Shown here piece by piece: positions 6,370 to 11,562 of a stretch of 16,984 nucleotides of DNA. The number at the start of each line of letters is the position of its first letter. Within the stretch, counting starts at the first letter, position 1. The notes below the pieces were generated by a model. It saw nothing but the letters and a program-made list of their open reading frames with translations. It was not told where the DNA came from and did not search any database. The stretch is from Firmicutes bacterium UBA5496 (GTDB lineage Bacteria > Bacillota > Proteinivoracia > UBA4975). The stretch lies in the NCBI GenBank assembly GCA_002427015.1, contig DIPE01000040.1, positions 15,283 to 32,266 of the forward strand. The letters are read 5' to 3'. Both the position numbers and the translations under genes were made by a program.

Positions 6370-6813
6370 CTACTCGATTTCATGAACCATCTGCACATAA
6401 TCCAAGGGGGCATAACCCTTGCGCCTATAAAGCCTTTCGGCAGATTTGTTGCTGTCGACGATTTCCAGTCTAATCCTCTTTGCCTGTTGGGCATATTCCC
6501 GGTTAATAAAATCTATAAATTGGTTCCCCAGGCCCTTGCCTCGGAATTGCTTCATTATATAAAGCTCTTCAATCCAAACAACCATGCCTCCGGCCTCATT
6601 GGAATAAGTTAAGCTGAGAAGGCCGTAGCCGGCAGTTTCACCATTATCCTCTATAATATATGCTTTCGCATAGGGAGAGTCGGCAATAACTTCTTCGAAG
6701 GTCTGCTGAATATGACTGGCGGGGATATCATGGAGCACAGCCTCTGAAGAAAAGAATTTCTTAACCATGGCAATAAATTTATCCCGATCTCTGCTTTCTA
6801 TTTCTCTAATCAA
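6370..6813 (-). CDS. GNAT-family N-acetyltransferase
   Basis: A 147-residue acetyl-CoA-dependent acyltransferase of the GNAT fold. Motif A is clear: WIEELYIMKQFRGKGLGNQF, with RGKGLG binding the CoA pyrophosphate. Motif B follows as DSNKSAERLYRRKGYAP. The substrate cannot be told. I chose TTG (6811-6813) as start because AAGGAG lies 8 nt upstream and the protein then begins at the normal GNAT N-terminus; the in-frame ORF extends 49 codons further upstream into the promoter and so is not coding there. A sigma-A promoter at 6877-6905 fits. The gene is first in a probable operon with barnase, barstar and the acyltransferase (38-nt gap to the RNase). Confidence 0.85.
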   Translation of the reverse strand: MIREIESRDRDKFIAMVKKFFSSEAVLHDIPASHIQQTFEEVIADSPYAKAYIIEDNGETAGYGLLSLTYSNEAGGMVVWIEELYIMKQFRGKGLGNQFIDFINREYAQQAKRIRLEIVDSNKSAERLYRRKGYAPLDYVQMVHEIE

Positions 6814-6876
6814 TCTTATTTCTCCTTTCACAGATGCGAATTTTATTATATTATCTTTTATTTCTCCCCTATTACC

Positions 6877-6905
6877 ATTATAGAATTGAACACCGCGGCT
6901 AGCAA
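6877..6905 (-). promoter_or_regulatory. Sigma-A promoter of the GNAT-barnase-barstar operon
   Basis: Minus strand: TTGCTA (6900-6905), 17-bp spacer, perfect TATAAT (6877-6882), about 60 nt upstream of the GNAT start and downstream of the Uma2 terminator. Confidence 0.65.
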
Positions 6906-6945
6906 GCAAAGACAAGAACATGAGGAGCAGAGAAGTTTCTAAGTA

Positions 6946-6969
6946 TAAAAAAAGGCGCAAAGCACGCCT
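6946..6969 (-). terminator. Intrinsic terminator of the HTH-Uma2 gene
   Basis: Minus strand: AGGCG (6965-6969) pairs with CGCCT (6953-6957), seven-base loop, followed by TTTTTTTAT. The stem begins within the stop codon of the gene. Confidence 0.75.
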
Positions 6970-7703
6970 TATTCCGACTTGTTAAGCTCTGGACACCGGA
7001 ACACTCTCTCCAAATCAAGGACCAAACCAGGGAATTGTAAATTAGAAAAATTATCCCCTGGACCACCAGTGGCCACCAAGGCATAATCGCCATTGCTAAG
7101 CAAAAATGCTTCTAATGTGTTTTCTTCAGGATCAACAAGCCAGTAATGAGGGATGCCGGCCTTTCTGTATATCTCCAGTTTCTGCAGGCGGTCTTTGCGC
7201 CTGCTTGCGGGAGACATAATTTCCACCACCAAATCACAGGGCCCGTCAATACGCTCCTTATGCATAATACCTTTTCTGGCGCTGGACACAAAAATCATGT
7301 CCGGCTGCAAAACATTGCTATCTGAGAGCGTAACATCCAAAGGAGCAAAGAAGAATTCCCCTGCAGGATCATATTGATCAAAGAATGCCATTAACTGACG
7401 CCCTAACTCCCGAGATATTCGCTGATGATGCAGAGACGGCGATGGTTCCTTAACCAAGATACCCTCCAGGATTTCAAAGCGACAGCCAGGCGCTTCCGGA
7501 AGCTTCAGGTAATCCTCGTATGTCCAGAAAGACGCTGGATCTTCCTTAACAACCTCAGCCCCCAACACAGCCAGGACTGCGCCCAGATCGAACCTATCAG
7601 GCTCAACTGCTGGTACCTTTCCTTGTTCTATATAGCTCATTACAATAGCCGGTGACACTCCCAGGACATCGGCAATTTCTTGCACCGTCAGCATATTCTT
7701 CAT
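6969..7703 (-). CDS. Uma2-family (PD-(D/E)XK nuclease fold) protein with N-terminal HTH domain
   Basis: A 244-residue two-domain protein. Residues 4-45 (LTVQEIADVLGVSPAIVMSY followed by IEQGKVPA) are an excisionase/MerR-like helix-turn-helix of the HTH_17 type. Residues 58-240 are a Uma2 (DUF820) domain, a restriction-endonuclease-like fold: FEILEG (77-81), the acidic QPD (Asp135), then DLVVEIMSP with Glu161, and YRKAGIPHYWLVDP. Uma2 genes are abundant in cyanobacteria and some Clostridia, usually without known function; several lack an HTH. The fusion suggests targeted DNA binding, which is inference. ATG at 7701-7703 is used (GGGGTGG just upstream); a TTG eight codons earlier overlaps the -10 box. 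A relative at 16595-16984 is broken. Confidence 0.85.
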   Translation of the reverse strand: MKNMLTVQEIADVLGVSPAIVMSYIEQGKVPAVEPDRFDLGAVLAVLGAEVVKEDPASFWTYEDYLKLPEAPGCRFEILEGILVKEPSPSLHHQRISRELGRQLMAFFDQYDPAGEFFFAPLDVTLSDSNVLQPDMIFVSSARKGIMHKERIDGPCDLVVEIMSPASRRKDRLQKLEIYRKAGIPHYWLVDPEENTLEAFLLSNGDYALVATGGPGDNFSNLQFPGLVLDLERVFRCPELNKSE

Positions 7704-7718
7704 GCTACCACCCCTGCC

Positions 7719-7747
7719 ATTATACAACTAAAGACAGCTGCAATCAA
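7719..7747 (-). promoter_or_regulatory. Sigma-A promoter of the HTH-Uma2 gene
   Basis: Minus strand: TTGATT (7742-7747), 17-bp spacer, TATAAT (7719-7724). The predicted start leaves a leader of only about 10 nt before ATG 7703. Confidence 0.55.
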
Positions 7748-7770
7748 GAGAAAGCAAGAAGGGAATAATC

Positions 7771-8136
7771 CTAATCTTTCGGGAGCCCAGAACCGTACTT
7801 CTTTTTCAGGGCCAGTTCTGTCGGCACAATTGAAACCAGCATAACTACCATCTGCATGCCAACAATGACCAGATCATAAATCTCATAGTTCTCTTTCCGG
7901 TATATTAGAATCATCGCTGCCAGGCTAAAAATAAGCAGACTAATTCCCCAAAACATCCAAGTCTTTGCATGGTAAGCATGGGCAAAATCCCATGCCTCCT
8001 GACTTTGCATGGATCGGGCTGTTCTATAGCCGTAGAAACTATTGATTTGTTTCGGAGGATGCTTTTTCCAGAGCAAACCTATGAGTATCATCAAAATCGG
8101 CATCATCATAGTCATGATAAACAAGAAAGTGTACAT
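7771..8136 (-). CDS. SdpI-family small membrane protein
   Basis: A 121-residue protein with helices at about 3-23, 60-79 and 87-108. The signature of the SdpI/YhfL family is plain between TM1 and TM2: NSFYGYRTARSMQSQEAWDF then AHAYHAKTW. In Bacillus subtilis SdpI is an immunity protein and signal-transducing receptor for the SDP toxin, but most short homologues like this one, which carry only the C-terminal half, have no assigned role. No toxin gene is next to it. Start ATG with GGGGAGG and 7 nt spacing. The AT-rich upstream region (8160-8215) holds several TATAGT/TACAAT-like sequences but no clear -35. Confidence 0.85.
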   Translation of the reverse strand: MYTFLFIMTMMMPILMILIGLLWKKHPPKQINSFYGYRTARSMQSQEAWDFAHAYHAKTWMFWGISLLIFSLAAMILIYRKENYEIYDLVIVGMQMVVMLVSIVPTELALKKKYGSGLPKD

Positions 8137-8266
8137 ACGCGAACCTCCCCAGCTAAACTAGAGTATCAAGTTAATATTGTACAAAATATTACTATACTAT
8201 AACTATATAAATTTCTGGCTGGCCTGCTTGATGCTTCTCCCTAGTAGCTGAATTATAAGGTAGATA

Positions 8267-8296
8267 GTTGACACGTGTTAACGCACGTAGTACTAT
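8267..8296 (+). promoter_or_regulatory. hicAB promoter with overlapping operator palindromes
   Basis: A perfect TTGACA -35 (8268-8273), 17-bp spacer and TACTAT -10 (8291-8296). The near-palindrome GTTGACACGTGTTAAC (8267-8282) covers the -35 box and the start of the spacer; a second inverted repeat, ACGTG (8273-8277) / CACGT (8284-8288), lies inside the spacer. Binding of the HicB ribbon-helix-helix domain here would block RNA polymerase, which is the autoregulation known for hicAB operons. Confidence 0.7.
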
Positions 8297-8326
8297 TAAG
8301 TAAATTGCTTTAAGCGGTGAGAGTTA

Positions 8327-8524
8327 GTGAAAAGCTATGGTTCAAAGGAGATAATTCAAGCGCTGTTTAAAGACGGTTGGTATATTGTTGACGCGACGGG
8401 TTCCCACGTTCATCTTAAGAATCAAAATAAACCCGGAAAGGTCACAGTGCCTCACCCAAGAAAAGACCTAACTAAAAAAACCTTGCAATCCATAATAAAT
8501 TTTACCGGGATAACTCTCAAGTAA
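8327..8524 (+). CDS. hicA: HicA-family mRNA interferase toxin
   Basis: A 65-residue protein, typical for HicA. It has the double-stranded-RNA-binding-like fold signature: SKEIIQALFKDGWYIVDATG followed by SHVHLK, with the catalytic His27 in GSH, then KVTVPHPRKDLTKKTLQSI. HicA cleaves mRNA independently of the ribosome. Start is GTG at 8327 with only a weak ribosome site (GGTGAG), in contrast to the strong one before hicB; this would keep toxin below antitoxin. The order toxin-antitoxin is the usual hicAB order. Confidence 0.93.
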   Translation: MKSYGSKEIIQALFKDGWYIVDATGSHVHLKNQNKPGKVTVPHPRKDLTKKTLQSIINFTGITLK

Positions 8525-8545
8525 CGACTTAGGAGGTTGACATAA

Positions 8546-8977
8546 ATGAAAGAAAAATACATCTACCCAGCATGCTTTGACCCATCGTCAAATAGTGGAT
8601 ACAGTGTAACCTTTCCGGATTTGCCTGGCTGTTTCACTGAAGGCAGCACCCTTGATGAAGCCTATAAGATGGCCCAGGACGCATTAAAGTTACACTTGTA
8701 CTGTTTGGAAAAGGAGGGCGATGTATTGCCAATCCCCACATCGCCCAACGCAATTAAAGTTGAAAATGGAGGATTTGTGTCCCTAGTTGACGTCTGGATG
8801 CCTGGGATTCGAAGATCCGCCCAACTCAAGTCTATCAAAAAGACACTAACTATTCCAAAGTGGTTAAATGACATCGCTGAACATGAAGGAGTAAACTTTT
8901 CCTATATTCTTCAGCGGGCCTTAAAAGATTACTTGAAAGAACACTCGGAAGACTATGTTGATCATGATGACTTTTAG
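8546..8977 (+). CDS. hicB: HicB-family antitoxin
   Basis: A 143-residue antitoxin. Residues 5-70 are the degenerate RNase-H-like domain with the family's YSVTFPDLPGCFTEGSTLDE motif. The C-terminus (about 95-132, KTLTIPKWLNDIAEHEGVNF) is a ribbon-helix-helix DNA-binding domain. It binds HicA and represses its own promoter, whose palindromic sites are visible at 8267-8288. Start ATG with a perfect AGGAGG, 21 nt after the hicA stop. No clear terminator follows; a 5-bp inverted repeat at 8978-8999 lacks a T-run. Confidence 0.93.
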   Translation: MKEKYIYPACFDPSSNSGYSVTFPDLPGCFTEGSTLDEAYKMAQDALKLHLYCLEKEGDVLPIPTSPNAIKVENGGFVSLVDVWMPGIRRSAQLKSIKKTLTIPKWLNDIAEHEGVNFSYILQRALKDYLKEHSEDYVDHDDF

Positions 8978-9132
8978 CGAAGAAAACTTTTGGGCTTCGT
9001 GTTAGGAACCACTTTTTTACAGGAAATACCCTCATAATTCATGAAAGCCTGATATATATCCTCCGTTCCCCAGCCATGGTACTTCCCAACGGATACTGGG
9101 TCTGGTGGGGGTAAATTAGATTTTTTTGAGAA
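8974..9132 (-). other. In-frame open continuation after the retropepsin-like gene's stop (possible gene remnant)
   Basis: Directly after the TGA of the upstream gene (9133-9135) the same frame stays open for 52 codons and ends at a TAA that overlaps the hicB stop codon on the other strand. The translation looks protein-like, including DPVSVGKYHGWGTEDIYQAF and MNYEGISCKKVV. It has no start codon with a ribosome site. It could be a 5'-truncated remnant, a former C-terminal extension cut off by a nonsense change, or chance. I do not recognise the sequence. Confidence 0.3.
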
Positions 9133-9978
9133 TCAAATAATCCTCACTTCTCCTGAAGGAAAATCTATAATCCAAGACTTCCCTTCGAGTAAGTCCGCTC
9201 CAAGCAAACCTGCGATTTTATAATTTGATATACCGTGTAATTGCCGGTCATACATAACTACATCGTGCAAGACAATTTTCTCGCAGGTAATCTCAATCAT
9301 TACCTCCTTCGCGCAGTATGCATTCTCTCCAGATTCACCATCGAAACCAACAGTATTATCAGTGACGGGATTTAGATCCATTACTGCATCCTTTGCCGAA
9401 GGAGCCAGGATAGTTTCAGTATGCCCGCTGTCAAAAGCCATTTTGGCTTTCGTTCCGTTTAGCTTGACATCAATGATTGGAAACACGTCCCATGAAAGAT
9501 TAAGTGCTGAATCATATGATCTTTCATTTGAGATGACTATCTTTTTTTGGTCACAATCATATTCCCATCGATAAGCTGAAATTACATCCCATCCTAATAT
9601 GCCGTCTGCTTGAATTTTGTCTTGAGAATTATTGGGCCTATCTAAAAAGAAAGCCACGACTGCACCAAAAACATAGTCCATAGTCTCATCCGGAATAATG
9701 CCAACGGTCACATTTCTTTCTGTGAAACCCGCAATAGAGATCGAATCCAGTTCCCCCGTCTCAAATAAGGCTGCGTTGCCGGAGGACCCTCCGCCCTTAA
9801 GAGTAACCTCTGATAGTCTCCCGCTTGCATTATGGAAAAAACTGTCCCTGATGCACGTTATTTGGGCCCCTGTATCAAACAAAAACATTCCCTGCAATCC
9901 ATTAATCGAAACGCTGATTAATCTGAGGTTCCCTATATCCTGAGTTATGCAACAATAACGAAAAATTTCATTTTCCAA
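9133..9978 (-). CDS. Single-chain tandem retropepsin-like aspartic protease
   Basis: A 281-residue protein with two aspartic-protease half-sites. The first repeat has FLFDTGAQITCI (Asp35-Thr-Gly) and later the hydrophobic-hydrophobic-Gly element GILGWDVIS (126-134). The second has MAFDSGHTETI (Asp183-Ser-Gly) and GLLGADLLEGKSWIIDF (257-273). Retropepsins normally work as homodimers, each subunit giving one D-[TS]-G; here both lie in one chain, as in pepsin. The reaction would be peptide bond hydrolysis; the substrate is unknown. There is no signal peptide, so it should be cytoplasmic. Start is TTG (9976-9978) behind GAAGGGGG. It lies 48 nt after the GNAT gene and may belong to the methyltransferase operon. 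Confidence 0.8.
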   Translation of the reverse strand: MENEIFRYCCITQDIGNLRLISVSINGLQGMFLFDTGAQITCIRDSFFHNASGRLSEVTLKGGGSSGNAALFETGELDSISIAGFTERNVTVGIIPDETMDYVFGAVVAFFLDRPNNSQDKIQADGILGWDVISAYRWEYDCDQKKIVISNERSYDSALNLSWDVFPIIDVKLNGTKAKMAFDSGHTETILAPSAKDAVMDLNPVTDNTVGFDGESGENAYCAKEVMIEITCEKIVLHDVVMYDRQLHGISNYKIAGLLGADLLEGKSWIIDFPSGEVRII

Positions 9979-10026
9979 TATAATCCCCCTTCGGTAATCA
10001 TACAGGAGTTAGCTAATATTACTATC

Positions 10027-10506
10027 CTACAGGCTTTCTTCTGAAGAATCCGAGGATAAGCTATAACTCATGTTGATCGAAGTCGGTGCCCCCGGATCAA
10101 TATATCCTGTATCCACAAAGCCCACCTTCTGATAGACATGGATGGCGGCAAGATCTTTTCGTTCCACATAGAGATCAACCCGGGGGTATTTTCCCTCGGC
10201 TTTGAGTTTTTGCAAAAGCAAACGCAGTGCAGCCTGCCCATAACCTTTATTCTGGTGGCGCTGATCTATCAGGAGCTCCTGCAAGTCATAACAGGCAGGT
10301 TCTTCATCGAGGTCGCGGACCAGCAAAACTCCCACCGGTTTTTCCCCCGCATAGACCGCCAGGGCCCGTGCTCTGTGAGCACGATAGACATAAGCCCGCG
10401 CCAAAATTTCCAGGGCATCGCCGACGAACCTGCCTTGACCGGGAGCATGCTCAATCCGGGCGATGGCCAGCCAATTATCTTCTGTGATGGATCGCAACGA
10501 GATCAT
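10027..10506 (-). CDS. GNAT-family N-acetyltransferase, translationally coupled to methyltransferase
   Basis: A 159-residue GNAT protein. Motif A is LQELLIDQRHQNKGYGQAAL, with QNKGYG as the acetyl-CoA pyrophosphate loop; motif B follows as LYVERKDLAAIHVYQKVGF. The acceptor is unknown; small-molecule acetylation, for example of an antibiotic or amine, is possible but not shown. Its ATG (10504-10506) overlaps the methyltransferase TGA by the 4-nt sequence ATGA, and GGAAGGA at the end of the upstream gene serves as ribosome site, so the two proteins are probably made in step. The C-terminal tail is Ser/Glu-rich. Confidence 0.87.
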   Translation of the reverse strand: MISLRSITEDNWLAIARIEHAPGQGRFVGDALEILARAYVYRAHRARALAVYAGEKPVGVLLVRDLDEEPACYDLQELLIDQRHQNKGYGQAALRLLLQKLKAEGKYPRVDLYVERKDLAAIHVYQKVGFVDTGYIDPGAPTSINMSYSLSSDSSEESL

Positions 10507-11186
10507 TTCCTTCCCGCTTTTTTTACCGAGAGAATTCCTGAACAGTATGAAAATCGTTCAAACTCAAACAGAGATTCCGGGAACCATTGGCGAACCTTCT
10601 CAGCAAGCAAATAATTTTCTTCCTCGTCCCATAAATCCGCATCCGCTTTCTTAGCATAATCCATTTCTTGCGCGGTTTCGGTCATGACGTCGGCAATCAG
10701 CAGACAACCTTCCGATTTCAGATGCATCAGTATCTGTGCGATCAGCTCTTGCTGCTCATGGTCACACAGATGATGAATGGCGTAGTTACAGAGAATCGTA
10801 TCATAGCGATGCTCCTCAATTCCCGGAGGCAGTCCTCTAGAAAAATCCCATTGGATTAGTATAGCCGTGGGCAGCAATTTGCGGGCTTCAGCGAGCATCG
10901 AGTCTGAAAAATCAAGGCCGGTAATCTGGCAGCCCAAATCAGCCAACCGGCGGGACAGCTTACCCGTGCCAATACCCACATCTAAAATTGCCTTGCCCAG
11001 AGCAGGCTGCACAAGCTCAACAAGCCGATCCAGGATTTTATTGTAGGCAGCAAAAGGATAGCGCTTGTCGGCGTCGCTGGCTTGCACATCGGCGTTATAG
11101 TTAGCGGACCATTGATCAAATCCATTGGCGTCCATTGGTTTGGATGACGCCGGTTTCGGTTTCGTGTTTTTGTGATTAATACTCAA
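10503..11186 (-). CDS. Class I SAM-dependent methyltransferase (YrrT-like)
   Basis: A 227-residue methyltransferase of the Rossmann fold. Motif I is AILDVGIGTGKLSRRL (66-81, the SAM glycine loop), GLDFS follows with the ribose-binding acid Asp92, and CNYAIHHL is motif IV/post-IV. The N-terminal FDQWSANYNADVQASDADKR recalls YrrT-type proteins. The substrate cannot be read from sequence. Start is TTG (11184-11186) with GGAG 8 nt upstream; that ribosome site can be paired by the upstream CTATCTCCT segment. The gene is preceded by a 17-codon leader ORF and alternative stems (11194-11239), so translation is probably attenuated. Antibiotic-inducible resistance genes are often arranged this way, but here that is analogy only. 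Confidence 0.87.
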   Translation of the reverse strand: MSINHKNTKPKPASSKPMDANGFDQWSANYNADVQASDADKRYPFAAYNKILDRLVELVQPALGKAILDVGIGTGKLSRRLADLGCQITGLDFSDSMLAEARKLLPTAILIQWDFSRGLPPGIEEHRYDTILCNYAIHHLCDHEQQELIAQILMHLKSEGCLLIADVMTETAQEMDYAKKADADLWDEEENYLLAEKVRQWFPESLFEFERFSYCSGILSVKKAGRK

Positions 11187-11193
11187 ATCTTAT

Positions 11194-11239
11194 TCTCCTT
11201 TTTCATTTTAGGAGATAGATTTATCCGCGTGCTATCTCC
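11194..11239 (-). promoter_or_regulatory. Translational-attenuator-like leader: two mutually exclusive stems, one sequestering the ribosome site
   Basis: Minus strand. Segment 1, GGAGATAG (11232-11239), lies in the last codons of the leader ORF. Segment 2, CTATCTCC (11211-11218), lies 10 nt or less beyond the leader stop and is perfectly complementary to segment 1 (8 bp, 13-nt loop). Segment 2 also contains TCTCCT (11210-11215), perfectly complementary to AGGAGA (11194-11199), the methyltransferase ribosome site. Stems 1:2 and 2:3 exclude each other. A ribosome paused near the leader stop would cover segment 2 and free the ribosome site. There is no T-run, so this is translational rather than terminator control. 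Confidence 0.6.
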
Positions 11240-11274
11240 GTCCACGCTGTCAGTGTTTTTACTATGTTTTTCAT
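11221..11274 (-). CDS. 17-residue leader peptide upstream of the methyltransferase operon
   Basis: A short ORF encoding MKNIVKTLTAWTEIARG. A perfect AGGAGG lies 9 nt before its ATG (11272-11274), a stronger site than that of the methyltransferase behind it. It ends in TAA 34 nt before the methyltransferase TTG. Its last codons form arm 1 of the 1:2 stem. The combination of an excellent ribosome site, tiny length and downstream alternative stems is that of a regulatory leader peptide. Alternatively it could be the stub of a lost gene. No known arrest motif is recognised. Confidence 0.55.
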   Translation of the reverse strand: MKNIVKTLTAWTEIARG

Positions 11275-11353
11275 ATAAATCATCCTCCTGCTTTTCTTAA
11301 TATACAAACGCTATCAGCGTAAACACCTATGTACACAGTTTGTCCAGGGCTTA

Positions 11354-11362
11354 ATTATACCA
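11354..11362 (-). promoter_or_regulatory. Extended -10 promoter of the leader-methyltransferase-GNAT operon
   Basis: Minus strand: TGGTATAAT, a TGn-extended perfect -10 (TATAAT at 11354-11359). No good -35 is seen 17 bp upstream. Transcription would start near 11347, about 70 nt before the leader ORF. A small hairpin (ACGCT/AGCGT, 11308-11320) falls in that 5' region. Confidence 0.6.
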
Positions 11363-11495
11363 TCTTGCTAGGGTATACAGATAACATCATTGGCAGGAAA
11401 TAACATGGCCTGCATCTATCCGGTTGAGGCTATGCATATTCCCTAATTGCCGCAAGTATCTAATAAGCAGGACGCATACTTTAGCGACAGTAATC

Positions 11496-11504
11496 TGCTA
11501 TACT
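11496..11504 (+). promoter_or_regulatory. Extended -10 promoter of the DUF4153 gene
   Basis: TGCTATACT is a TGn-extended -10 (TATACT at 11499-11504). A start near 11511 leaves about 50 nt of leader before ATG 11563 and would leave essentially none before the in-frame ATG at 11512. Confidence 0.5.
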
Positions 11505-11562
11505 GGAGCTGATGAATTTCTTGAGTTTTCTTGCCATTCATCCTCATGAAAGGAAGAGAAGA

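Noticed and set aside
8978..8999. CGAAG/CTTCG repeat as hicB terminator
   Set aside because: Only 5 bp with a 12-nt loop and no adjacent T-run.
11512..11562. Upstream ATG at 11512 for the DUF4153 gene
   Set aside because: The ribosome site is too close (GGAG 3 nt away), and the extended -10 promoter places transcription start at about this position.
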